Shown: positions 46,058-54,511 of the stretch, in pieces
How the letters are laid out: each line of letters opens with the position of its first letter
Numbering within the stretch: the first letter of the stretch is position 1
Assembly: GCA_030017655.1 (NCBI GenBank)
Contig: JASEIM010000013.1
Span: 1-57,086, forward strand
Reading direction: 5' to 3'
DNA length: 57,086 bases
From: Methanobacterium sp.
Lineage (GTDB): Archaea; Methanobacteriota; Methanobacteria; Methanobacteriales; Methanobacteriaceae
Position numbers and translations under genes: made by a program
The notes under the pieces: generated by a model
Told to the model about the DNA's origin: nothing
The model's input: the letters and a program-made list of their open reading frames with translations, nothing else
Databases searched by the model: none

Positions 46058-46196
46058 ATTATTATATTTTCTTAAATTCCTAAAAATTTCAATTGAGGTT
46101 TCCTTTATTCTTGGGACACAAATTTTAGAAAAATTTTAAAGTTATCATTGAAATAATAATTTTAAAGTGGGTGAAGCCCGCTTGTTTTTAATCAAC

Positions 46197-46255
46197 CGCT
46201 CAAAAATTGAAAGATTTTTGGCGCCCTAAACACTTGTGTTTTTGGGCTTTTTATT
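46197..46255. repeat. Hairpin array E between initiator tRNA and RNase P RNA
   Basis: Two hairpins: CGCTCAAAAAT/ATTTTTGGCG (46197-46223) and GCCCTAAACAC/GTGTTTTTGGGC with a 2-nt loop (46223-46247, one mismatch), the second followed by TTTTTATT, so it could end the tRNA transcript. The RNase P RNA gene begins about ten bases later. Confidence 0.7.
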
Positions 46256-46262
46256 AAAAAAG

Positions 46263-46573
46263 TTGGGGGTAAGCCGAAGAGCAGCTAACGGTTTATTGCT
46301 TTAATGCAATTTAAACTGAGGAAACTCCATCCATCATACAGAACCGCGGTGTCATGAGGCACATGTTTAGATGCATAACTCTGGAGCAGAAACGAAACGT
46401 CTTTTGATAGATGAAAATGATGCACAAGCTGAAGATATCAAAAGGAACGGTGAAACGGCCATTTCGCGGGATGCAAGGGCAAATGCTGTCGATGAATCCT
46501 GTATGAGGCAGAGGTAGCCCGCATAGATGAATGCTGCTGAAACAGAAGGTGGGTTACTCTCGGCATACCCCAT
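46263..46573 (+). ncRNA. rnpB: RNase P RNA (archaeal type)
   Basis: Conserved elements in order: GAGGAAACTCC (46317-46327, CR-I), GCAAGGGCAAA, AGATGAATGCTGC and ACAGAAGGTGGGTTAC (CR-V/CR-IV). The 5' GGGGGTAAGCCGAAGAG pairs with 3' CTCTCGGCATACCCC as helix P1, fixing the ends. It removes 5' leaders of pre-tRNAs. A weak open frame on the opposite strand is a shadow. Confidence 0.92.
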
Positions 46574-46590
46574 CTTTAAAAAAAAGATGG
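46569..46590 (+). terminator. Hairpin after RNase P RNA
   Basis: CCCATCTTT and AAAGATGGG form a 9-bp stem around an A-loop directly after P1 of RNase P RNA. No T-run follows, so 3'-end processing is as likely as termination. Confidence 0.4.
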
Positions 46591-46682
46591 GCCAAAATAA
46601 AATGCGCGTTCTAAAATAAAGCATACCTCAAAGAAATCTGATTATTGTCCAAAAAGAAATCCAAAAGCGAACTATTTTTATA

Positions 46683-46975
46683 TTATCCTATTTTATCTTC
46701 ATAAACCCTTAAAGACTTGGAAAGCGCTGCAGTTTCACTGATGGATGCACCAATTAAAATTGCAAGCAATATTTCTTCTTCTTTAGCTCCAAATTCAGTG
46801 GCAACTTCGATATGGGTGTTAAGACAATGTTCTGACCCTGCAGCAACTGCAGCTCCTATTGATATAAATTCCTTTGTTAGAATTGGTAAAGTATCATTTT
46901 TCATTAGTTTTTCAACTTTATCAAAATAAGCCTTTAATAGTTCTGGATTTTTGGATATGACCTCAAAAAATTATT
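46683..46975 (-). pseudogene. 5'-truncated carboxymuconolactone decarboxylase-family gene
   Basis: The C-terminal 73 residues from ATG 46904 (ILTKEFISIGAAVAAGSEHCLNTHIEVATEFGAKEEEILLAILIGASISETAALSKSLRVYEDKIG) form the CMD helices. The frame continues upstream as FFEVISKNPELLKAYFDKVEKL, clearly coding, but meets an in-frame TAA near 46972 without any ATG, GTG or TTG, and hairpin array F starts at once beyond it. The 5' end seems lost. Expression from the internal ATG is possible. The CxxC pair reads SEHC, with one Cys. Confidence 0.6.
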
Positions 46976-46986
46976 TATTTTTTGTG

Positions 46987-47108
46987 GCCCTCGAAAAATT
47001 GTTTTCGGGCGTGTGAAAATTTCAATTTTCGCGGCCACAAAACTGAATGTTTTGTGAGCATATAAAATCAAAGATTTTCTAATGTTCAGAAAATACGTAG
47101 TATTTTCA
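46987..47108. repeat. Hairpin array F
   Basis: Five hairpins in a row: GCCCTCGAAAA/TTTTCGGGC; GTGTGAAAAT/ATTTTCGCG; CACAAAAC/GTTTTGTG (47036-47056); TATAAAATC/GATTTTCTA with loop AAA; GAAAATAC/GTATTTTC with loop GTA. It abuts the truncated CMD gene. The rest of the gap to 47351 is AT-rich with no credible gene. Confidence 0.8.
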
Positions 47109-47351
47109 TCAATTTGAATTATTTTAGGTACAAATCCAAAAAATCCCCAATTTTAGTTAATATCCATGTAACATCTACATCTTCTCGCATTAAATCATCC
47201 CAGATTTCATTAACTTACTTTAAATTCAATACAGCTATTAATATAATAGATTTTTTAAATTACATATATTTATTATTAAGCCATTTTTCAATTTAAATCA
47301 TTAAAAAATTAATCAAAAATTAAATGAAATTAAATAAGTAATTTATTTATT

Positions 47352-47612
47352 TTAAATTTTCACTTGCAACATTTTTTTCTGTCGCTGCTCCTTTTTCACA
47401 GTAAAAAAGCTATTTAATCGATATTCAATTTCGTTTGGGCAATGGGGGCACAAACATCCTCTTTTTTGAAGATCACATCCTGAACTTCCTATTGAACAAA
47501 AAAGTCGTTCATTGTTTTTTCCCATGCATTCATTATATACGGGACATTGCGGGCAACGGCATCTTTCCGCGTTTTCTTTTGTATCTGGAACAATAAGATT
47601 TATTTCAGCCAA
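47352..47612 (-). CDS. Stand-alone Cys-rich (DUF2769-like) protein
   Basis: 86 residues. Cysteines follow CRCPQCPVYNEC...FC...GCDLQKRGCLCPHCP, nine Cys in all, matching the small metal-binding DUF2769 domain seen in methanogens. It aligns along most of its length with the C-terminal 75 residues of the neighbouring propeller protein (VPxTKENAxRCxCPxCP...NECM...RLFCS), but lacks the last Cys (FFTV in place of FYYC) and has a basic tail. Metal (Fe-S or Zn) binding is inferred. It lies 39 bp downstream of that gene on the same strand. Confidence 0.8.
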   Translation of the reverse strand: MAEINLIVPDTKENAERCRCPQCPVYNECMGKNNERLFCSIGSSGCDLQKRGCLCPHCPNEIEYRLNSFFTVKKEQRQKKMLQVKI

Positions 47613-47651
47613 ATAATCACCTTAATCGCGTTTATTGGCATTAAAATTATA

Positions 47652-48992
47652 TTACTTTTTAGCAGCACCTTCAGCACAGTAATAGAACTCTGTTAATCCA
47701 TAATCTCCCTGAATTGGGCATTGGCCACATAAACAACCCATTTTCTCAAGTTCACATTCAGTTTTTCCTTGAGAGCAGAAAAGGCGCTGATTTCTATTTC
47801 GCATGCATTCGTTACGAGTTGGACATCCAGGACAGAGACATCTGCCCGCATTTTCCTTAGTATATGGGACAATTATCTCTCCTTCTGCTTTTATTATGGA
47901 ACTTACACGGAATATATTTCCGCTTGCAGCACGCATCTGGCCATTTTTTTCGCCATGCAGATCGGTAAAGTATAATCCTCCAGGACCAAAAGCTAAACCG
48001 CAGGGGCTTGCAGCATGTTCTCCCGTATATCTTACAAATATATCGAATGATTTAATTGCTGAACCATCTTCATTTAATTTCATTTTTACTATTTTTTTTC
48101 CTTTTATAGCTGGCCCAGTTTCATATGAACCTCCGAAAAAGGCAACAAAAAGCTCATCTTCAAATTCATATGGGAATTCTCCATTCTGCATAAAATCAAG
48201 AGCAGTTATGCCCTGGCTTAAATTAGACCAGAATAATGAATTCTGGCGCATGTTCATGGGCCAGCCGTAGTTTTTGCCAGCTTCCACTTTAGCAATTCGA
48301 TCATCATAGGCGGGTCCGTTATCAGTTATATATAGTGATTTATCACTTTTACGCCATCTGGCGCCGAAAGGATTCCTGAAACCTTTAGCAAAAATAGGAC
48401 TATCGGGATCTGGATTATCTTCAGGAATAGAGCCATCTAAATTTATTCTTAAAACTTTACCTCGAAGTTCATTATCATCCTGAGCTACTTCGGGATTTAC
48501 CATCCCTTCCCCAAGGTTCACATACAATTTGCCGTCAAATCCTATGGTAATGGCCTGCATCTGGTGTGCAGCTTTAATTGAAGGTATATCTTCAAGTATG
48601 GTCTCCATTGAGTCCATTTTCAGGCCATCTTTACTTTTAAGCCTTACTAATTTATTTTTTACATCTTCATTATCTTCATAGATCATTGAAACAAATATGT
48701 CGCCGCTTTCAGGCTCAACACAGATTCCAGTTAATCCAGATTCTCCTGTACCTGGGAATTCATAGTTAGGCTCATAATTTAGAAGATTTTCAGCGTATGT
48801 ATGTACTTTCCAGTCATTGGTAATTACTTTAACTTTTCCATATAATTCTGTGACATATAAAAGGGGGTCATCATGGTTTTCAGTTGGTTCCGGGACAAAT
48901 GCAAGGTTTACAGGTAATTCTAATCCAGTAACCATTTTTTCTATCTTAAACCGGGGAAATGTCCACCATATTTTATCAATTTCTTCATTCAT
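47652..48992 (-). CDS. Sugar-dehydrogenase-like beta-propeller fused to a DUF2769-like Cys-rich domain
   Basis: 446 residues. Residues 1-370 form a six-blade propeller of the soluble glucose/sorbosone dehydrogenase family: VTGLELPVNLAFVPE, GESGLTGICVEPESGDIFVSMIY, AAHQMQAITIGFDGKLYVNLGEG (His in the catalytic position), KGFRNPFGARWR (Arg), YITDNGPAYDDRI. No signal peptide, unlike bacterial members. Residues 372-446 add nine Cys as in the next gene. Methanogens are not known to make PQQ, so cofactor and substrate are open. It may act in the cytoplasm with electrons passed to the Cys-rich domain; that is inference. Confidence 0.85.
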   Translation of the reverse strand: MNEEIDKIWWTFPRFKIEKMVTGLELPVNLAFVPEPTENHDDPLLYVTELYGKVKVITNDWKVHTYAENLLNYEPNYEFPGTGESGLTGICVEPESGDIFVSMIYEDNEDVKNKLVRLKSKDGLKMDSMETILEDIPSIKAAHQMQAITIGFDGKLYVNLGEGMVNPEVAQDDNELRGKVLRINLDGSIPEDNPDPDSPIFAKGFRNPFGARWRKSDKSLYITDNGPAYDDRIAKVEAGKNYGWPMNMRQNSLFWSNLSQGITALDFMQNGEFPYEFEDELFVAFFGGSYETGPAIKGKKIVKMKLNEDGSAIKSFDIFVRYTGEHAASPCGLAFGPGGLYFTDLHGEKNGQMRAASGNIFRVSSIIKAEGEIIVPYTKENAGRCLCPGCPTRNECMRNRNQRLFCSQGKTECELEKMGCLCGQCPIQGDYGLTEFYYCAEGAAKK

Positions 48993-49136
48993 AAACCATC
49001 ACCATTAATACTTTATATTATATTATTAATAATATATAAAAATAGATTCCACACTCTATTGATCCAATATCGCTCCTTGGATATTTGATCATGAAATCAA
49101 AAAAATTCATTAAGATGAAAGTTTTAGGGGATTGAA

Positions 49137-49565
49137 GAAAAATCAAAAGATTTTTCTGAACTTTGGAAATCTAAGTCTGCAAAAACTAGGTTTTTTGCGC
49201 TATCGAAACTTTTAGTTTCGATGCATCAAACATGAAATGTTTGAATGCCCAAAAAATCATAGTTAGCAAATATTCGATTTGTGCTATCGAAAGCAAACTT
49301 TCGATGTACCAAACACTTCGTGTTTGATTGCTCCAAAAATTTATAAAATTTTTGAGAGATTTTTGAGAGATTTCCAATGTTTGCAAATCTAGATTTGCAA
49401 CCGTAAAAAATCATAGATTTTTTACATGCTCACAAAACTGGAAGTTTTGTGGCCGCGAAAATGAAATTTTCGCATGCCGGTGGAAACTATGTTTCCGCGC
49501 TCCCAAATGCATTGCATTCGGAGGCCCGAACATTCGTGTTCGGCGGCCCCAAATCAAAGATTTGG
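49137..49565. repeat. Hairpin array G, about 16 tandem hairpins
   Basis: The longest array: stems such as GAAAAATC (49138), ATCGAAACT/AGTTTCGAT with loop TTT, TCAAACAT/ATGTTTGA with loop GAA, ATCGAAAG/CTTTCGAT, CAAACACTTCGTGTTTG (49310-49326), CAAAAATTT with loop ATA, TTGCAAATCTAGATTTGCAA, GTAAAAAATC with loop ATA (49403-49425), CACAAAACT with loop GGA (49431-49451), GCGAAAAT with loop GAA (49455-49473), GGAAAC with loop TAT, CCGAACA (49526-49543), CCAAATC with loop AAA (49549-49565). Linkers often carry GC, GCATGC or GGCC. No gene inside. Confidence 0.9.
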
Positions 49566-49579
49566 AGGTATCAATTATG
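49564..49579 (+). promoter_or_regulatory. Ribosome binding site overlapped by the last hairpin of array G
   Basis: GGAGGT at 49564-49569 sits seven bases ahead of the ATG at 49577. Its first two bases are the 3' arm of the CCAAATC/GATTTGG hairpin, so folding would compete with ribosome access. Confidence 0.5.
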
Positions 49580-50551
49580 GTAGAAATTGGTTTTAAGCTT
49601 GCAAGCGAGTTATTTGGACCTCAAGAACTAATAAGTTACGCTAAACATGCTGAAGAAGCAGGGTTTGACTTTGCAGCAATATCTGATCATTATCATCCTT
49701 GGTTAAGCCAGCAGGGTAACAGTCCATTTGTCTGGAGTACCCTTGGAGCCATATCGCAGGTAACGGAGGATTTAAATTTAATGACAGGAGTAACATGCCC
49801 GACAATCAGGCAACATCCAGCTTTAGTGGCTCAAGCTGTGGCTACAGTAGCAACAATGATGCCGGGAAGGTTTATCTTAGGAGTAGGTTCTGGTGAAAAC
49901 TTAAATGAACATATATATGGAGATCACTGGCCATCAGCACCTATACGGATTGAAATGCTTGCAGAAGCAGTAGATGTTATCAGAACTCTCTGGCAGGGAG
50001 GGATGCAGGATTATAATGGATATTATTATCACGTTGAAAATGCACAGATATATACTCTCCCTGAAGAGCTTCCACCTATATACATGGCTGCAGACGGGCC
50101 AATAGCGGCTACTACTGCAGCAAATAACGGAGATGGGCTGATTGTAAGTGGTGGGAAGAAAGAAATTTTAGATATATTTAATCAGACTGGAGGAAAAGGT
50201 AAACCCTCATATTCTGAAACTTCACTTAGCTGGGCAGAAACTGATGAAAAAGCAGTGGACATGGTATATAAATACTGGCCTTTAATGGCCATTAAGGGAA
50301 ATATAAGCTGGGATATTCCCACACAAACGCATTTTGAAGAACTGGCAAAGAATGTTAAAAAAGAAGATATACCAGAAAAGATACCTTGCAGTTCTGATCC
50401 ACAAGTACATATTGATAAGATAAAGTCAAATATTGATGCAGGGTTTGATAAGGTATGTATTCAGCAGATAGGTAATAATCAGCATGAATTCATTGATTTC
50501 TATAAAGAGGAGGTACTTCCAGAATTCCAGTCCGGGCAAAAACGATTATAA
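49577..50551 (+). CDS. F420-dependent LLM-class oxidoreductase (G6PDH-like)
   Basis: About 324 residues from the ATG at 49577; the frame is open to 49562 but inside the hairpin/ribosome site. The luciferase-like barrel shows EIGFKLASELFGPQELISYAKHAEEAGFDFAAISDHYHPWLSQQGNSPFVWSTLGAISQ, MMPGRFILGVGSGENLNEHIYG and PIYMAADGPIAA, closest to TIGR03557-type F420-dependent enzymes related to glucose-6-phosphate dehydrogenase. It couples substrate oxidation/reduction to F420. It is divergent from the sugar-dehydrogenase-like gene, with the hairpin array between. Confidence 0.88.
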   Translation: MVEIGFKLASELFGPQELISYAKHAEEAGFDFAAISDHYHPWLSQQGNSPFVWSTLGAISQVTEDLNLMTGVTCPTIRQHPALVAQAVATVATMMPGRFILGVGSGENLNEHIYGDHWPSAPIRIEMLAEAVDVIRTLWQGGMQDYNGYYYHVENAQIYTLPEELPPIYMAADGPIAATTAANNGDGLIVSGGKKEILDIFNQTGGKGKPSYSETSLSWAETDEKAVDMVYKYWPLMAIKGNISWDIPTQTHFEELAKNVKKEDIPEKIPCSSDPQVHIDKIKSNIDAGFDKVCIQQIGNNQHEFIDFYKEEVLPEFQSGQKRL

Positions 50552-50581
50552 GAAGTTTGGTGAAGCTCTTAATTTTAATGG

Positions 50582-51211
50582 TTAGCTTTTTAATTTCAAA
50601 ATAGTCATTGTAATGGTGGGTAAAATAACTGCTCCGGCAAATGCCAGTAAAAAGGAATTAATGTGTGCAGAATAATCCCCAATAGCAGCATATACTAATG
50701 AAATGCCTAAATTTGACAGTAAAATTAATAAAATAAACCGGTTCAGGGGCATACCTCCAATACCTGCAACAATAACTGAAGCTTCAGCTAAAACAGGAAC
50801 AGCCCGTGATATAATAATAATCCAGTCACCATATTTTTTTTGAAGTTTTTCAAGCTTTGAAAGTTCTTTAGGGCCTACTAATCGCTCTGAAATAGGGGTT
50901 CCAAATTTTTTACCTAACCAGTAGCCAATAATGCAGCTAACTGTCATTCCAGCTAATGAAATCAGAGTTCCTGAAATAAAACCTAAAAAATAACCTCCAG
51001 CTGTACTTACCACACTTGATGGAACGGGAGCTAAAATATCAATGGATAAAAGCCCTCCAATAGCTATTCCAACTAATAATTTAGGTGGAGAAGAATTAAA
51101 AAAGTAATCAATCCAGGTTTCTACAGAGTCATTAAAAAGGAAAAAGGGTATTAAAATTATCAGCAGAATTACAATAGCTAATAATGCCCATTTAAATCTG
51201 CTTTTCATCAT
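50582..51211 (-). CDS. VTT-domain (DedA/TVP38-like) membrane protein
   Basis: 209 residues, six hydrophobic segments. The VTT signature is visible: ILAPVPSSVVSTAGGYFLGFISGTLISLAGMTVSCIIGYWLGKKFG (about 60-105) and ISRAVPVLAEASVIVAGIGGMPLNRFI (about 138-164). Such proteins are linked with lipid scrambling, metal or polyamine handling and stress tolerance. Convergent with the LLM gene. GGGAG precedes the start. Confidence 0.88.
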   Translation of the reverse strand: MMKSRFKWALLAIVILLIILIPFFLFNDSVETWIDYFFNSSPPKLLVGIAIGGLLSIDILAPVPSSVVSTAGGYFLGFISGTLISLAGMTVSCIIGYWLGKKFGTPISERLVGPKELSKLEKLQKKYGDWIIIISRAVPVLAEASVIVAGIGGMPLNRFILLILLSNLGISLVYAAIGDYSAHINSFLLAFAGAVILPTITMTILKLKS

Positions 51212-51335
51212 GATACTCCCTTAAAAATGAGAATCATATCTTATTTATAGGAATCATAATTTAAATAATTTAAGTAATAAAAATCTTTAATAAATAAAGT
51301 AAAAAAAAGAAGTTTATAAAGCTTAAAAAGTAGGG

Positions 51336-52478
51336 TCAGTGTTTAATAGCGTCTTTAACTTTATCAAAGAAACCCTTATCTTCAACATAGATTTCTTTTC
51401 CGCTTATATCTGCAAATTCCTTTAAAAGTTCTTTTTGCTTGGGACTTAATTTTTTAGGTATTATTACCTTGGCTTTGACATAAAGGTTACCTTTACCGTT
51501 CCAGCGTAAATGAGGCATTCCTTTACCTTTTATACGGAAAGATGTGCCTGGTTGAGTCCCTTGAGGGATTTTAAGACTTACAATTTCTTCACCAAGGGTT
51601 GGGACATCTATTTCATCACCAAGTGACGCCTGCACAAAGCTTATTGGCATTTCATAAACCAGATCTGCCCCATGACGTTCAAATAATTTGTGAGGTTTAA
51701 TTGTAATTAAAACGTAGAGATCTCCAGGAGGTCCTCCTCTTTTACCCACGTCTCCTTCTCCAGGTACTCTAAGGCGGGACCCATCCTCTACACCTGGCGG
51801 AACTTTAATATGGATTGTGCTTTTTTCTCTTACAATTCCAGTTCCGCGGCATTCATGACAGGGGTTTTCAATAATTACTCCTTCTCCTCTACACTGAGAA
51901 CATGGAGCTATATTAACAAATTGACCAAAAGGAGTTCGATTAACCTGCTGTACCTGTCCTGTACCTCCGCAACGCTCACATTGGTGGGTATTTGATCCCG
52001 GTTCTGCCTTTGACCCTTCGCAGGTGGGGCAAACTTTTTTATGGAATACCTCTATGTCTTTTTCAAGTCCAAAAGCGGCATCTTCTAGGGTTATGGTGAG
52101 ATCATGATAAACATCAGCTCCGCGTTCGGTGCGGCTTCTTCTTCGACCTCCACCAAAACCAAACATGTCGAATATATCTCCGAAATCAAATCCAAAGCCT
52201 CTAAATATATCATCAAAGTTTACATTTCTGAATATATCTTCGTTAGAGTATCCACCCATTCCTGCATGTCCGAACTGGTCATATGTATTTCTCTTCTCTT
52301 CATCTGAAAGAACAGCATAAGCTTCGCTTATTTCTTTGAATTTTTCAGCAGATTCTGGATCGTCATTTACATCAGGGTGATATTTCATTGCTAATTTACG
52401 ATAAGCCTTTTTAATCTCTTTTTTATCTGCGCCTCGTTCTACTCCAAGGACTTCATAGTAATCGCGCTTTTCTGCCAT
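51336..52478 (-). CDS. dnaJ: Chaperone DnaJ (Hsp40)
   Basis: 380 residues. J domain with HPD (YHPDVN, about 33-35), Gly/Phe-rich region (about 78-112), four CxxCxGxG zinc repeats (CPTCEGSKAEPGSNTHQCERCGGTG...CSQCRGEGVIIENPCHECRGTG, about 150-215) and the substrate-binding barrels. It stimulates DnaK ATPase. Last gene of the grpE-dnaK-dnaJ operon, a bacterial-type system acquired by some archaea. Confidence 0.97.
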   Translation of the reverse strand: MAEKRDYYEVLGVERGADKKEIKKAYRKLAMKYHPDVNDDPESAEKFKEISEAYAVLSDEEKRNTYDQFGHAGMGGYSNEDIFRNVNFDDIFRGFGFDFGDIFDMFGFGGGRRRSRTERGADVYHDLTITLEDAAFGLEKDIEVFHKKVCPTCEGSKAEPGSNTHQCERCGGTGQVQQVNRTPFGQFVNIAPCSQCRGEGVIIENPCHECRGTGIVREKSTIHIKVPPGVEDGSRLRVPGEGDVGKRGGPPGDLYVLITIKPHKLFERHGADLVYEMPISFVQASLGDEIDVPTLGEEIVSLKIPQGTQPGTSFRIKGKGMPHLRWNGKGNLYVKAKVIIPKKLSPKQKELLKEFADISGKEIYVEDKGFFDKVKDAIKH

Positions 52479-52532
52479 TTAATCGTACCCTCACTTTAAA
52501 TCAAAAATTAGATTAAATAAAAAGTAATAATG

Positions 52533-52553
52533 TGTAGAGGAGGTTCCCCTACA
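52533..52553 (-). other. Hairpin between dnaK and dnaJ
   Basis: TGTAG-GGGA / TCCTCTACA-type inverted repeat (9 bp with one mismatch, 3-nt loop) in the 110-bp gap, followed on the minus strand by a T-rich stretch. It may lower read-through into dnaJ or mark RNA processing. Confidence 0.4.
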
Positions 52554-52588
52554 ATTTGTGTTTATTTTATAATAGGAGTTTTTGCTAT

Positions 52589-54466
52589 TTATTTTTTAAC
52601 TTCATAGTCTGCATCTATGGTGTCATCATTGTTGGCTTGTTGGCTTCCCTGAGCACCCTGTGCATTTTGCTCTGCTTGCTGTTGAGCTTGTTGGGCTTGC
52701 TGAGCTTCCTGGTAGATTTTAGCACCAACTTCCTGAACAACTTTGGTCAGTTCTTCGGTTTTAGATTTAATTGCAGCTACATCATCGCCGCCAACTAACT
52801 CTCTGAGTTCTTTAACCAGGGCTTCTATCTTTTCTTTTTGATCTTTATCTACTTTATCGCCAAGCTCTTCAAGAGTTTTTTCAGAGGTGTAAATCATTGA
52901 ATCAGCTTCATTCCTGATTTGAATTTCTTCCTGTCTCTTTTTATCTTCTTCAGCGTGCATTTCAGCTTCCCTGATTTTCTGGTCGATTTCTTCCTGTGAT
53001 AATTTAGTTGAAGCAGTTATTGTAATTGCTTGCTCTTTTCCAGTTCCCATATCTTTAGCTGAAACATTCATGATACCATTTGCGTCAATATCGAATGTAA
53101 CTTCAATTTGAGGGATTCCCCTTGGCGCTGGTGGTATTCCCACTAACTGGAACCTTCCAAGGGTGGTGTTATCATGTGCCATTGGCCTTTCACCCTGCAA
53201 TACATGAATATCTACAGAGGTTTGGTTATCTGCTGCTGTTGAAAATATCTGGCTCTTTTTGGTCGGGATTGTAGTATTTCTCTCGATTAGTTTGGTAAAT
53301 ACACTACCAAGGGTTTCTATTCCGAGAGATAATGGTGTAACGTCGAGTAATACCAGGTCTTTAATTTCTCCAGCCAGTACTCCTCCCTGGATTGCAGCAC
53401 CCATAGCTACACATTCCATAGGGTCTATTCCTCTCTCAATTGGTTTACCAATGAAGTTTTCAACGAATTTCTGTACTACGGGCATTCTTGTTGGGCCACC
53501 GACTAATATAATCTTGTCAATATCGGATTTAGTCATTTTAGCGTCAGATAACGCCTGTTCCATTGGTCCACTGCATCTTTTTATAATTGGGTCAACCAGT
53601 TCTTCGAGTTTAGCCCTTGTTAGGGTCGTTGTTAAGTGTTTAGGTCCTTCTGCAGTTGCAGTTATGAATGGGAGATTTATGTCGGTTGTTAAGGTAGTCG
53701 AAAGTTCTATTTTTGCTTTTTCTGCAGCCTCTCGAAGTCTCTGGACGGCCTGATCATCAACCATGAGATCTACGCCAGTATCTTTTTTGAATTCGCTTGC
53801 AAGGTAGTTCATGATAGCGTTATCCATGTCAGTTCCGCCCAGTTTAGTATCTCCACTGGTAGATTTTACTTCAAATACGCCTCCACCAAATTCCATGATG
53901 GTTACATCAAGTGTTCCACCACCGAAATCAAAAACCATGATTTCTAATTCTTCTTCCTCTTCTTTATCAATACCATAAGCAAGACTTGCTGCGGTTGGTT
54001 CGTTTACGAGCCTTACGACTTCTAATCCCGCAATTGTACCTGCATCTTTTGTAGCGGTCCTCTGATTATCGTTAAAGTATGCTGGAACTGTAATTACGGC
54101 TTTATGTACTTCTTCTCCAAGGAAAGCTTCAGCATCTTTCTTAATTTTTTGTAAAATAAAAGCTGAGATTTCCTGGGGGCTGTACTGTTTTCCCATTACA
54201 TTTACTTTGTAATCTGTTCCCATACTTCTTTTTATGGCACTTATGGTGTTTTCAGGGTTGGTTACTGCCTGTCTCCTCGCTGGTTCTCCAACTAACCTTT
54301 GTCCGTCAGGAGTAAATGCAACATAACTTGGAAATGCTTTACCATATTGTGTAGCTCCTTCTGCACTTGGTATGATGGTAGGTTTTCCACCAACCAGTAC
54401 TGCTGCTGCGGAGTTACTTGTTCCAAGATCTATACCTATGATTTTTTCTTTTTTATTATTAGCCAT
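52589..54466 (-). CDS. dnaK: Chaperone DnaK (Hsp70)
   Basis: About 625 residues from the ATG at 54466 (AAGGTGAT upstream). Nucleotide-binding domain: IIGIDLGTSNSAAAVL (about 9-24), VITVPAYFNDNQRTATKDAG, VNEPTAASLAYG, VFDFGGGTLDVTI and ILVGGPTRMP. Substrate domain: LLDVTPLSLGIETLGSV and PAPRGIPQIEVTFDIDANGIMNVSAKD. Gln/Ala-rich tail, then DDTIDADYEVKK. It refolds proteins with DnaJ and GrpE. Confidence 0.98.
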   Translation of the reverse strand: MANNKKEKIIGIDLGTSNSAAAVLVGGKPTIIPSAEGATQYGKAFPSYVAFTPDGQRLVGEPARRQAVTNPENTISAIKRSMGTDYKVNVMGKQYSPQEISAFILQKIKKDAEAFLGEEVHKAVITVPAYFNDNQRTATKDAGTIAGLEVVRLVNEPTAASLAYGIDKEEEEELEIMVFDFGGGTLDVTIMEFGGGVFEVKSTSGDTKLGGTDMDNAIMNYLASEFKKDTGVDLMVDDQAVQRLREAAEKAKIELSTTLTTDINLPFITATAEGPKHLTTTLTRAKLEELVDPIIKRCSGPMEQALSDAKMTKSDIDKIILVGGPTRMPVVQKFVENFIGKPIERGIDPMECVAMGAAIQGGVLAGEIKDLVLLDVTPLSLGIETLGSVFTKLIERNTTIPTKKSQIFSTAADNQTSVDIHVLQGERPMAHDNTTLGRFQLVGIPPAPRGIPQIEVTFDIDANGIMNVSAKDMGTGKEQAITITASTKLSQEEIDQKIREAEMHAEEDKKRQEEIQIRNEADSMIYTSEKTLEELGDKVDKDQKEKIEALVKELRELVGGDDVAAIKSKTEELTKVVQEVGAKIYQEAQQAQQAQQQAEQNAQGAQGSQQANNDDTIDADYEVKK

Positions 54467-54511
54467 TGATATCACCTTGTTTTACTATTATCATATAAAT
54501 ATAAGTTATTT

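Noticed and set aside
46367..46624. 85-residue minus-strand frame
   Set aside because: It is antisense to the conserved core of RNase P RNA.
49186..49414. Two overlapping minus-strand frames inside array G
   Set aside because: Same reason: both are read through tandem hairpins and have no start signal.
49137..49565. CRISPR array
   Set aside because: No constant repeat of fixed length; each unit is a different palindrome with no spacer of 30-40 bases and no cas genes nearby.
53259..53753. 164-residue plus-strand frame inside dnaK
   Set aside because: Shadow of the dnaK coding frame; Ser/Ile-rich translation without family match.
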